64,000 bases of DNA from Pseudoscleropodium purum. Taxonomy: Eukaryota; Streptophyta; Bryopsida; Hypnales; Brachytheciaceae. Shown piece after piece: positions 38,927 to 50,400 of the stretch (position 1 is its first letter; each line of letters opens with the position of its first letter). The stretch is from NCBI GenBank assembly GCA_963969395.1, contig OZ017804.1, forward strand, positions 6,572,001 through 6,636,000, in the 5' to 3' direction. The position numbers and the translations under genes are program-made. The notes beneath the pieces were generated by a model that did not search any database, had not been told where the DNA came from, and saw only the letters and a list, made by a program, of their open reading frames with translations.

Positions 38927-39900
38927 ATGCCATGGTTTGAAGACTTTTTCACCAACTATGCTTACAATTTAGTTTCAAATCACTTGGGAAATTGGTTGTA
39001 TGCTTTGGGGTTTGTTCTTGCACTCAATTTTATTTGGTACAATTGTGAAGTTGGGTTAGGTTTCAAGATGGAAGGAAATTGGACACTATTGGAGGGAGAT
39101 CTTTTTATCAACAAAGACATTGCGAAGATCCTTGCAGCTTTTGGAGTCCTTTGCAATATAAACGATATCATTGGAGGAAAAGGTTGCACTTGAAAAAGCA
39201 ATGCATGCTACAACCTACAAAAAGGGAAAAATTGTTGCTAAGAAACAACGTGTTTTAAAGGCCAAGGTTGTTTGCAAAGAGGACAAACAACCACAACAAT
39301 ATCTAAGTATTTTTTTATTTCCCACATTGCAAATAATGCTCAACTACTTTTCTTAGTGTGTGATGCAATGCCAATCCCTTTTAATCCTAAATTTACATGT
39401 GTGGAGTCCAAAAGTAGCATTAATGGGAGTCACTATGTATTTGTAGATACAACATTCCTTGAATCAATGCGCAACTCTAAAATATCCATTTCCTAAAATG
39501 ATCTACTAGTGGTGGATCAATGTAAGGTAATGGGGCTTCCCATGCTTATAGTATTGATAATGGTTGTGGCTTATTTCATGAAGATGATATAAAATATTCT
39601 TCAAGAAGCAATTTAATCCACATTTCCAATGGTGAAGAGGATGTAGAGACATATGTCAATTTTCAAGAGGTGCTTCCTCCTTCTAAAAAGGCCAAGAGAA
39701 ACTATCAAATAACACTTAACATGAATAGGTAGCAAAACTAGTATGAGTTGAGGCCATATGTGGGAATAATGGGCAAGTTCACTTAGTGAAGTGTATAGTC
39801 AATTCAACTTTTGAAAAAAAGCTCAAAATATTATGGTCAAAGTGGGACACTTTGATACCATACCCTACAAGGCAAGATTAGGGGAATCATTTTTTTAAAT
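38927..39900 (+). pseudogene. Decayed coding-like tract, family unknown
   Basis: An 88-codon frame (38927-39193, starting MPWFEDFFTNYAYN) is followed in another frame by Lys-rich sequence (39171-39300, GKIVAKKQRVLKAKVV), then a 74-codon frame (39272-39496) with ESKSSINGSHYVFVD, then an open stretch at 39535-39732 (GCGLFHEDDIKYSSR, ending PPSKKAKRNYQ), with several in-frame stops after it. Amino acid make-up looks protein-like but frameshifts and stops break it. It could be a relic of a transposon protein or a lost gene. An alternative is an intact spliced gene that I failed to join. Confidence 0.35.
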
Positions 39901-40074
39901 GTATAGGAATTTAAGGATAAATTAGGGCCTATTCAAAATTTTGGAATCTATCAACTTTTTTATATGTGTATTTATAGATTTGTACAAGTACATATATATG
40001 TAAACATTGTCACAATCCTCTATTACAAAATTAATTACGTCTTCACCAATGATTCCTTAATAAAAGAACATTCA

Positions 40075-40650
40075 CTCATCTACATAAACATTGGCTACTT
40101 CAGTTAAATCATTGTTGCATTGCATATGTCTTTGTTCTAATATGTTTATATGTGGTTTTGATGCGTTGGAATTGTCTTGTGGGTACAATTGTATCTCATC
40201 CAAGAACAAAGTCAATCATTCATCTATACTCTTCTGTGTTAGTTGAATTAAATCATTATTGTATTGCTTTGACCTAATGTATTTCACTGAGTGTGGTTTT
40301 GATGTGTTGGCATTGTCTTATAAGTACAATTGTGTCTCATCCAAGAATATAAAGTGAATCTTTTATTTATACAAACCTTAACTACTTGAGTTAAATTATA
40401 GTTGCATTGCAATGATTTCAACCTAGTACATTTTTATGTGCTAATGATGTGTTGACATGATCCAATGGAAACAATTTTGTCATTTCCCAAAACAATCATT
40501 TCCTAATTTATACGAACTTGGCCTAATTGCTTGTCAAATCTCTATTGCATTACAACTCTGTCTAAGCTACCCTAGTATCTTTATATGTGTTTTTAATGTG
40601 TTGACATTGTCTCATAGATACAATTGTATTCCAAATAAAAGTATTAGGAG
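40075..40650. repeat. Four-copy 144-bp tandem repeat
   Basis: Diverged units share (A/T)TTGCATTGC, GTGTTGACATTGTCT-like and TACAATTGTATCTCATCCAAG tracts. The TTGCATTGC anchor recurs near 40111, 40255, 40398 and 40542, a spacing of 143-144 bp. Confidence 0.8.
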
Positions 40651-41450
40651 ATATTGTCTATGATAGTGTGTAATGGACAAATTTGTTCTTAAGTATGAAA
40701 ATTGAATCTCCACAATAAATCTTGAATGGTCTCCATTATTTTAAATCAATCACAAAATGACACATATTAGTTTTTGAGAAAAATGACTCAATGGTACATG
40801 TACACCATTTTGGTTCAAGTCCAAATTTTTGAGAAAAATGACTCAATAACCTACACCATTTTGGTACAAGTCCAAATTTTCCAAATAACCAAATAACAAT
40901 TCATTCAAGAAAAATTTGAAGCCTTCAAAAGGCCTAGGATTCGGAAGAAATGCCCTATTGTCATCTCCACATGCATTGTATATAAGGTATTATAGGTCTC
41001 GAAAATTTTGTACTTTGACAAGAATAAAGGTTGATATAAAGAAAATTATAACATTGTTTACTAATACTGAAATGTGTCTTTATTACATCCTTGAAAAGAG
41101 GTCCTTTATAGTGAAATTAGATTACAATACATTTTTCTATACAAATTTTCTTTTGTCATGTTCTAAAAAATCTATAACTTAATAACTTCTAGGTATGCCA
41201 TGAAAGATGATATCTCCTTCTTTCAAATCCAAAGCATGTGCATTGGTATGATGTTCTTTGTATAAGGCTATAGACCTTGGACCATAGTATAGAAGCATGA
41301 TGAACCTTTATTGTGAAATAGAAATCTAAAGGCTTAGAATGTGAATGCTCTAAGAGTATTTCCACCTTTGCCCTCAAAACATTTGACACTAGCCAAGATA
41401 TATGAATGTTGAGTGCTCCATATCCCTTCCAATATTCTTTCTACCTTCAA

Positions 41451-42388
41451 TCTTAGCATGTCAAGCAATGGCTCCCCAAATCATTGCTTGTCTTAGTTAA
41501 TCTTAGCGTGTCAAACAATGAACCTTCAAATCATTATTTATTTAAGTTAATTTTAGGCCCTGGCCGCACCTATGGCCATAGCTAAATAGCTATAGCTATG
41601 GCTTTAGTTAGCCATGGCCAGATTGCACCAAAGATAGCTACGCTAGCTTAGCCATGGTTAAAATTTTGAAGTGGCTATTGCTTCTTGCGGGCTGCTCGAT
41701 GAGAAATTTCAGCCCACGACATTCCGACGCTCCCTTTTGCATTGTACTCGTCTTTCTTGTGAATGCCATTTATTGTTGGTTGCTGCAAATTTTCAGACTA
41801 GGGAGTGAATTGAGGTCACTAGGGTTTTGACAATGATCTTTTACACATGGTCTATTGTGTTCATCAAGCTATGAGTGTATTTATTTTTGAAAGTATGAAA
41901 TCTTGTCCCTCAAGTTTTTGAGCTAAGAAGAGTGACAAATCAAGGTATGACTAGTTGCCGTCATACCACCTCTAGAAGTATAATTTCATAAAACTGGAGG
42001 TATAATTTCTCACTCTCGCTCTTTCTTTATGAATTTTTGAACAAAGAGTCATGTGTTTTTGTTGTCGATAGTGTGACGATGGCATGGAGCTGCGTGACTC
42101 GAGTTGCTGAAGCCATTGGTGTAGGATACAATTTTTGATTTTCTTTTGACCTATTTTACCTTCTTTAGGAGAATCTGTGGCGCGGTGTTCCTAGATATGG
42201 TCACCATTTGAGCCAATACATTGCAATGCACACAAATTTCAAAAGCTACCCAAACTTTGCTTAAATTTAGCCCATACGCTAAGGTCCGGTTAAGAAACCC
42301 ATTCAAGTGCTTAGCTAGCCTTAGCTATTTTGGTGCGGCCAAAGCCTTAGCATGTTAAGCAACAGCCCTTCAAATATTTAAGTTTAGT
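41451..42388. repeat. 50-bp tandem repeat interrupted by a Tourist-like element
   Basis: Units start at 41451 (TCTTAGCATGTCAAGCAATG) and 41501 (TCTTAGCGTGTCAAACAATG). The third would start at 41551 but is split after TTTTA, resuming at 42347 with TTAGCATGTTAAGCAACAG. Unit length is exactly 50 bp between the intact starts. Confidence 0.8.
41556..42346. mobile_element. Tourist/Harbinger-like element with TTA target duplication
   Basis: A 791-bp insertion with terminal inverted repeats GGCCCTGGCCGCACC (left) and GGCTTTGGCCGCACC (right, reverse complement). It is flanked by TTA at 41553-41555 and 42347-42349. The host is a 50-bp tandem repeat, so the uninterrupted sister units show the empty site (GTTAATCTTAGC). 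TTA duplication and GG-CC ends fit the PIF/Harbinger (Tourist) type. Subterminal sequence is rich in TAGCTA motifs. No transposase is visible. Confidence 0.8.
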
Positions 42389-42479
42389 CACTTTATCCAT
42401 TATTCTACTTAATGGTTGTTCACTTGACTATTATAGAACACCTTTAGTAAGAAAGTTTGGAAGACAAATAGTTTGAAGG

Positions 42480-42849
42480 GGCCTTCAAAAGTAATTGTAA
42501 AATTTGAGTGTGCCAAGTTTGGCGAGCCCTGGGGGAGATGCTCAAGGAATACTAGGCACAAGGCACTCCAAACGCACCTACGTGGCACCACGTCGTCATC
42601 TCTCCCGCCACCAGGTCACCTCGCCCTTCTAACAAGCAAACGCTCCCAACGCGATGCGTCCCCCCCGCAACCACCCAATCCACAACGCTAAACCCTCCCA
42701 GCACGCCTCCAATCTCTTTGCTGCCCTTCCATCCTTGTTGCTCTTCTCTTCAAAAATTTCAGCAACCCCATCGCCATCTCCAATTAGGGTTCCCGAATTC
42801 GTCTCTTCGTCGTTGTGGGTTTTGCTAAAGCACACGAATTCCCCACAAC
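42480..42849 (+). promoter_or_regulatory. CLPP3 upstream region and 5' leader
   Basis: Composition shifts from AT-rich to cytosine-rich at about 42510. An AATTAGGGTTCCC motif (telo-box-like) lies near 42781. No TATA box is evident, as is common for plant photosynthesis and housekeeping genes. Confidence 0.4.
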
Positions 42850-45800
42850 ATGGCGAATGCGGTGGTGGTGAAGCCCGTGGCGGCCGTCGCCCTCTGCCGC
42901 GCTCCTACCAATGTGCACCACCAGCTGCAAAGCTCCTCTTGCACATTCCTGCCTCCTCAACCTGCACGATATGCTGCTTCCGTGTAAGTCTTTGGGTTTA
43001 TGTATCGGGTTCTGTTTTGTTGGGTAGTTGGGGTTTCAGGGCCAGTGGATTTTACGTTTTGAGTCCGTTTCGTGTGCAGCAATAGGAGACTAGTGGCAAG
43101 AGCGTCTATCAACTCCACAGGGTTTTGGACGCCGGAAGCTGTGGTTCCCAATTACGACATTTGGTCTATCAGGTGAGAATTGGAGGTATCGATTTTGGAG
43201 TGATCTGTTTGGTGGAGGAATTGGTGGATTGGAGGATTGGGAGTTTTTCTGGAATTTACATACCCGATGTGAAGATTGTGTGGAATTGGTTTGGGGAATG
43301 GGTTGCAGGAATGATCTGGAAGTACCGACGTCGGGATTTTTGGGGGAATCTGTGAGAGCGCAGGGAGGACAAGGGCCGCCTCCCATGCTTGCTGAGAGGT
43401 TTCAGAGCGTAATTACGCAGCTATTTCAGCAGGTATGGTTTGTGTCCTCGAGGTTGAGAGTGTTTTGGCTTAACCCCTAAATGTCAAGCTCAAAATAAAG
43501 TGATAGTGGATTACCGTTACAGTAACTTTTCGATCATATTTTGAACCTTCATAATGTAGGTTATGATTTCTTCTTTGGTGCACTTTGTTCCCTTTTTTGA
43601 AGTTTTCGTAAAGATTTATTTTAAATTCTATAGATATGGAAGCAGCATTTTCGACCTTATGGCTACTTGTTTGTTAATGAAAGTTTTCACGGCGAGAGTG
43701 CATTGTTCACTTCATAACAATTGAGGACGACGAGACCCATTTGGGTCTCATGTTTTTGTAGCTGTTTTGAGTGGAACTTCCTATTGCCCAATTTAATTTA
43801 TTTCTTGACCATCACATGCAATAGATTCTACACTGAAACTCAGGTGATATAATATTTGGCCCCATCTTAATATCTTTTTCCACAACTTGATCAATTTAAC
43901 TAGTCATTTTGAATTTTTTGAATCCTTGTTCTTTTAGGGTTTGAAGCAACTTTGGAAGCGTTTTTTCTTCAGAGGTTTAACTGGACCTTGCTGAGTAATA
44001 GTTTTATGAATTTTACAACAGAGAATTATCCGGTGTGGAGGCGCCGTGGACGATGACATGGCGAACTTGATCGTCGCTCAATTGCTGTACCTAGATGCTG
44101 CTGACCCAAACAGAGTATGTTTCATATACAAAACTTGTGCATGAATGTAATGCTTTATTTGGAGAGTTGGGCTCGGGGTGTCTCAGCTCATCATTGTTTA
44201 TGTTGGAATGCACATACTGACTTGTGCGTCTGTTTTGGGGGAGATGAAAGGTGTAAGTGAGGAGCATAATAGATTAGTGCCTGTTTCGACGAATGAAGTT
44301 ATTATTTATGACTCTCTCTTCTCTATTGTCTTTCTGGCAGGATATTGTCATGTATGTCAACTCACCCGGTGGTTCTGTCACAGCAGGTAAGCATAAATGG
44401 AAATATTAAGAGCTTGATGGATTCCCTTTTTTTCCCTACACTGAGCTTGGGTTAGCGGAGTTGTCGATGCCGGCAGTATACAGGATTGGCCTGGGGTTTC
44501 TGTAATTCTTATTCGTAAGGTAGTTAATTGATGTATGATTCTGACAGGGATGGCAATCTTTGATACTATGAGGCACATTCGACCAGATGTGAGCACAGTT
44601 TGTGTCGGGCTTGCAGCCAGGTTTTAATCCCTCTCTTTAAGATATTCAGATGCTTTTTTTGGTAGTGAATTGAATTGAATTGAACGCCTCTTTTAGTTGG
44701 AGGTTATGGATCCTATGCTGTGTGATGCACTCGATGTTCAACTAAACAATCTGATGCTTCACGGTATCCCAATTATTCATAGAAGATGGCTTTCCTGTTG
44801 TGGACTAGGTTAGAAGAAGTTCTTGCTCTTTCTTACTGTTGCAATACAGGAACTGTAGATGTCCAAGCGTGTCTTAATTGTCCTGTGCCTATTAGAAAAA
44901 GGAAAATTAACTGTAAGTGAGCATTACGTCCGACGGTTCAATTAAATTTTCGGTGTTCATGGTGATTGTGATGCAGTATGGGAGCTTTTCTTCTTAGCGG
45001 TGGCACTAAAGGTTTGCGTTCTCACTCACTGTACCTATGATTTAGTTATTGATATGTATTCTCTATAATGTCTATTCAAGTCCTTGGCTCTTGTACCGTA
45101 ACTGCTCCTTGCATCATACCCTTTTCATATTGTTGATTTTCTCACATCACGGGTGTTTCTGGATTGAATACTGCTTTGGATGTTATTGTGCAGTAGGTTT
45201 TGAAGTGTTGGTGGAGTTCTCAACCCTCGAAGTCTAATACTTGAATTTGATTGTTGGTTTCTTTTCATAATAGGTAAACGATACAGTCTACCAAACTCAC
45301 GAATCATGATTCATCAGCCTTTGGGAGGTGCTCAAGGGCAGCAGACTGATATCGAAATTCAGGTGCATACATAAAATCTTTTTTACTTCCCGCATGTCTA
45401 TTGCCGACATCCGCTGCATTTCATCTATTGGAATCTTTCACAAACTTTGCTTTGGTTGTAACTCGAAAATATTCACATTGATCCTAAGTGGCCAAGCTAA
45501 AAATAGAAAATCTACTTTGGAAGCTAATAATTGATTTATAGTAACTATAACTACTGCGTCAATCATTTTTCTATCGGTACAAAAATACAGGGTATGAAGC
45601 TTCTTTCTATCGGCACATTCTTTTACCTTCCTTGAAGCTTCCTAAATGTATTCAAATCCTAAAAGATATGTAAGCAGTTACTTTTTGCCATTGGGGCACT
45701 TCAGGGTTAAGAGTTTTCCTTGTATGCAAACAGTCAATCTGAAAGAACTCTTTTTGTTGTGACGTTTTGCAGGCGAACGAGATTCTCCACCACAAGGCCA

Positions 45801-46000
45801 ACCTGAACGGCTACCTATCATACCATACCGGACAGCCTTATGAGAAGATTGTTCAAGACACTGACCGCGATTTCTTCATGAGTGCCAAGGAAGCTAAGGA
45901 ATACGGTCTTATTGACGCCGTCATTTCCAACCCACTTAAAGCTCTTCCGCCTCTACCCTCTGCTAATGGGTCAGCAGACCCCAGCCCTACTCCTGCCTAA
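42850..46000 (+). CDS. CLPP3: Chloroplast ClpP3 protease subunit (nuclear gene)
   Basis: Nine coding exons: 42850-42983, 43080-43172, 43309-43432, 44022-44114, 44341-44386, 44548-44620, 44977-45011, 45274-45362 and 45773-46000; 915 nt, 304 residues, all phases agree. The first ~60 residues ([19 protein letters not shown]...) are basic, hydroxylated and acid-poor, as expected for a chloroplast transit peptide. The mature part carries [50 protein letters not shown] and [17 protein letters not shown]. The catalytic triad is intact: Ser188 in AASMG, His213 in MIHQP and Asp262 in DTDRDF, with the spacing (25 and 74) seen in E. coli ClpP. An active subunit, not a ClpR. The sequence is closest to Arabidopsis CLPP3 ([32 protein letters not shown]), a member of the stromal Clp core complex. 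A short Pro/Ser-rich tail follows. Confidence 0.96.
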
Positions 46001-47905
46001 ATACGTCTTAGTGTAGTGATAGAAACAGGGTAATAGATCCCGGCCAGAGTGTTTGGGAGTTGACCTCTTATTCTTGGATTCCACAACAGTTTTATTAGCC
46101 TTTTGTAAACGTCGTTTGAAACTATCCTTTGAGTGACGCTTGCTCTCTCGGTTGGTTTGATGCAATATTCTCCCTTTCAGATACTGTACAGTACGTCAGT
46201 TGGAAAGCAACTGTGATTTGTTGTCTAGGTAGCATAAATCCTTAACTAGCCTGACAGCGAGCATCTTTTGAAGGAATCAAGGTTGATTACGATGCAATCC
46301 TTCTATTAAGTTAGGCTGTTTATTTGTTTTGTTTGTTACGTTGAGATCTCCCGGACCGTGCGTCTCCCATTTGCCCATTTGTGTGTTTCGTATTGTCGGA
46401 AAGCCCTCGGCGAGGAGGGGTGTGAGGAGGGGGAGGGGTGTGAGGAGGGGTGCACAGACTTGGTTTCGTGGCATTCCGACCTAGGGCGTGAAAGTTATTA
46501 AATTTCAAAGCTTTTAGGACTTAAAAAAATTAGAAAATTATTTTTTCTTTTCTTTTGATTGTAGCAATGGCATGGGGCACACTAGTTCGTTTTGAGGTTT
46601 CATAACATTCTATCAAAACCTAAATTTTTTTAAGAATGATGTGATAGTTTCATTGGTATCGACCAAAAATTCAGGTGTTTACATGGTTAGTGAGACTTTG
46701 ATTGCAAACTTGGATTATAGGTTATGAGAGTTGACCATGTTAATTTTGTCCACTAGCATTTGTTCACCTAATTCTAGGTTTAGCATTTTGAAATGAAGTA
46801 GAAGTATACTTGATTAGTGATTGTCATAGATATTACTTATCATCTATTTTAAAATAAGAATGTATATTGAACAGATGCATTTAGGGTTGCTTCACCAAGC
46901 CTTGCAATTTGTGTGCAGAGTTTTTCTAGTTTCACATGGGTGTAGGTTTAGCCTTTGAAGGTAGTCCTTAAAAGATGTTGAAGTCAAAGAGTGGTTGATG
47001 TATGACTTGATTATTCACTATAGAAACAAAGAATGCACCTATTGGACAAATAATTCAAGCATTTTGGTTACTACCTTGGTTATGGGGAGTTGTGTTCTTT
47101 ATGGATAAATCCAAAACTCTCTAAGATTTGCAATACTTGAAGGATAAAGTAGAAGGATCTTACATCTTATGATAAGAGGATTTTCACGTTGAAACAACAT
47201 CTCTTAATCTAATGGACAATCCAAAAGGATTCAAAAATCTCCTTGAAAAAGGCATCGGACTTGTTACTTGTTCAAAGTTAGTGTGGTATAATTGTGTAGC
47301 CTAAAGATTTTCAAAACTAAGTTCTAAGGTCTTGGCCTCTTGTTTAAGGTTAAATACAATCATAGAATTTTATAGGCTATAAATAGTAGTAAGATGTCAT
47401 TGGAATTCATGCAAGAAAAGAGAATTATTTCACTAACACATGGGGCCAAAATGACCATTTGAAACTTATGTCAAAATTCTAGTACAACAAGAGACTCAAA
47501 TTAGTGCATCCAAAGCTATAAAACATATCTGAATCAATACAACTATATTGAAAATGTCCAAATCAAGTTGTCAGAAGTAACTAAAATGTATTGATTGTAT
47601 TAGTGGCAAAATCTTTCCTTCACTCAATATAGATACTTTTCTAATATAAAAAGTGTCCATGTAACAAATTCCTTAGCCAAAGAATTGAAGCAACCAAATA
47701 GAGGTTGGCACAAGGGTTTGTAGGTTTTAGCTATCAAGATTTCATCATTGCATCATGTACTTTTCTTAAGATGCTTGACTTTAGAAATCCTCATATCAAT
47801 CATTTGTTGATCCAAAAAGATTCTAATTTGATACTCTAAACCTAAGCCCCTTTGTGCAATATGAAATTTTTTTTTAAAAAAAGGTAGAGAAAGATTCAAC
47901 TCAAA
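46001..47905. other. CLPP3 3' flank and AT-rich intergenic sequence
   Basis: 46001 to about 46300 is likely the CLPP3 3' UTR. A GGGGTGTGAGGAGGGG direct repeat occurs at about 46417-46450. The segment 47393-47600 is partly repeated at 48735-48960 (GGAATTCATG, AAATGACCATTTGAAACT, CAAGTTGTC tracts). No gene supported. Confidence 0.45.
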
Positions 47906-47909
47906 TTAA

Positions 47910-48310
47910 CCCCTAAAAGACCAAGCTATATTTTTTGGAAACATAGCAAATTTGGGCAGCTCACTATGAATGGAGTTTTAATTATTTTGTGCTGAAATTT
48001 TTGCTAAACATGTGCCCGAGGAGTAGCTTCAAGGCTTGACAATTTTCGTAACTTTTGACTATATGGTCAAAATGCTATTGCATAATATACAATTTTCTTT
48101 GTTTTGTAAGCAACTTGGGCAACTCAAAAAACTTCTTTAAAAATCACTTTTAAAAAAAATAAAAAATTGAGATTTGTTCTTTAGATTTATGTAAGAGTAG
48201 AAAGCTTTGAATCATTCTGTTTTGATTGATGAGATGAAAGTTATGAGGAGTTTTAGTTTGTAGGTAGGTATAGGTAGATACACCTCAAAATGCACAATAA
48301 ACCCCAAACT
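47910..48310. mobile_element. TTAA-type element, right part missing
   Basis: TTAA at 47906-47909 followed by CCCCTAAAAGACCAAGC. Similar to window positions 1 to about 360. Similarity stops near 48310, so the right side seems to be lost. Confidence 0.55.
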
Positions 48311-48417
48311 GCCATCATCATTTAGTGCACATCTCCAAAATGTATGTTGAAAAAACAATATTGTAACTTGTACCTAAAATAATTTTGACCCTTCATAAAG
48401 AAGTTACATCAGTTGAT

Positions 48418-48630
48418 AGGAGCTCATGGGGTACAATATCTCATCCGATGTCTTCAGAGTAGTGAGCTGCAGGTCGCACCTCAGTCATACCTAAGTCATA
48501 TCCTTGCTCACGCACCTCAAACCTTTACAAGGGAAATTTATAGGCCGTTCATGTGAGACTGACAAACCATATGGTTCTTCTATCAATATTCTGTAATTTT
48601 AGAACCCTCTGATATAAAACCTGCAACTGT
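48418..48630. repeat. Duplicated block, copy 1
   Basis: Matches 49948-50155: both contain GAG(C/A)TGCAGGTCGCA, TATCCTTGCTCAC, TTTACAAGG, TTTATAGG and GACAAACCATATGG in the same order. The two are in direct orientation about 1.5 kb apart. Confidence 0.7.
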
Positions 48631-49947
48631 CAATATTTTCTAACACGGGTAAATGAAGGCTTACATATAAGCTTACTGCCATAGAATTTCAGAGGTTACA
48701 AATGGTAGGGTTTAAGGTTGGTTTTGGTTTAGGGCAGATGTTGATTGGAATTCATGTAGAAAGGGAGAGAACTATTCACTACCACATGTGACCCAAATGA
48801 CCATTTGAAACTCAAGTTAGAATTCAAGTAGAACAAGCCTGGGATTCAAACTAAGTTAGTGCATAGACTGAAGCAATAAAAACATGTTTGAATCCACACA
48901 ACTTTGTTGTGACCGAAGCTGTTCGAAACAAGTTGTCCAAAGTAACTCAAACATATCAATCTTCCGAATGACCCCAAAGATCTAGAAAAAAATGAAACAT
49001 GCCTTTGTGTGTAATACTGCAGTACGAAAAAACTCCAAAAAAGAAAAGAGCTAAAACTAGAGAATGTTGAAACCCTAGTCTTAAACCCTAAACTGAACCC
49101 TGAAGTTGAACCCCAAACCGGCCTTGAAATGGAGACCCAAATGAGGTGATTATGCTTCAAGGATTGGTCCATGAGTTTATTATCAGGTATCATAGATTGA
49201 ACACAACATTGTCCTATTTGATCAACAAATATTTCAAATGCAAGGGCATTAAGAATGTAACAATGGTTCATGTTGCAACCTAAATAGTTAGTCTCTCTTT
49301 ACAATGCTTGGCTAATGCAATTCCATGGTCCCAATTCAATTCCAAACAAGTGTTCAAATATGGTGAGAACCAGTATCATTTGTATGTTTTTTAAATTGTG
49401 AATATTTTTAATTCTATAAATTTCAAATTCTTTCAATTTTTGTATACAACAATCTAAATTGATGTATACCAACATGTCAAGGCACAAAAACTTTAGGGAG
49501 AGCTCAAAGAAAAAAAAAATGGACAAAATATAAAGTGATTCCAAATTATGAGTATATAAAATGAAGTTTCAGACATAGCTAAGTTTGAAATTAATTTTCT
49601 TTCAAATCACAACTAATTTTTTCTTCAAGACTAGCTTGTATAGTAATGTGTTACATATGTGTTATAATTTATTTACTACAATTTTCATACATCTCTTTCT
49701 GAATTTCGCCTATTAATGCTTTTGGTACAGTTGTTTGAATGAAAAAAAAGTTTCAAATCCACACTCAGTTTTGTTTGTCTCTGTAAAACTTTCCAAAACG
49801 TACTGACATGTGTTTATATGCTAAAAGTTTCAAATCTATACTCACTTTCTTCCTCATTTTAAAACCCTTCAAAATCAATGATGTTCTTAAGCCCCAAAAT
49901 GCTATGAACGCTAAGGTTAAAAAAACAAAAGAATCGATAATATCTGA

Positions 49948-50155
49948 GAGCTCATAAGGCACATGAACTCGTTCTATGAAATTAGAGAAGTGAGATGCAG
50001 GTCGCATTTCTTTCGTGCCTAAGTAATATCCTTGCTCACATTCTTTCAGTATTTACAAGGACAATTTATAGGTCGTTGATGTGAGGCCGACAAACCATAT
50101 GGGTTATATGTCAATACTTTCTAATTTTAGAATCCTCTGAAATCAAACCTGCAAC
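49948..50155. repeat. Duplicated block, copy 2
   Basis: Direct copy of 48418-48630 with moderate divergence. It is followed by CCCTAA-rich sequence, as is the region after copy 1 (near 49070-49160). Confidence 0.7.
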
Positions 50156-50180
50156 CTTAAACCTTCAGTATATCCTAGTT

Positions 50181-50400
50181 TGAAAGTTTTGTGATATGAA
50201 ACCCTACTCTTAAACCCCTAAACTTGAACCCTGAGCTTGAACCCCAAACCCTAATTTGAAAGTTTTCTGATCTTAAACCCTACTCTTAAACCCCTAAACT
50301 TGAACCGTGAGCTTGAACCTCAAACCCTAATTTGAAAGTTTTCTGATCTTAAACCCTACTCTTAAACCCTGAGCCCCAAACCCTCGAACTTGAGCTCTAA
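50181..50400. repeat. 76-bp minisatellite rich in AAACCCTA
   Basis: The anchor ACCCTACTCTTAAACCC recurs at 50201, 50277 and 50353, an exact 76-bp spacing. Units include CCTAAACTTGAACC and CAAACCCTAATTTGAAAG. AAACCCTA-like words resemble plant telomere repeats but are not in uniform tandem. Confidence 0.85.

Noticed and set aside
48846..49271. 141-codon minus-strand frame
   Set aside because: Ser/Phe-rich and falls in duplicated repeat sequence; no homology recognised.
50181..50400. True interstitial telomere tract
   Set aside because: AAACCCTA words are embedded in a 76-bp unit and not in uniform tandem.
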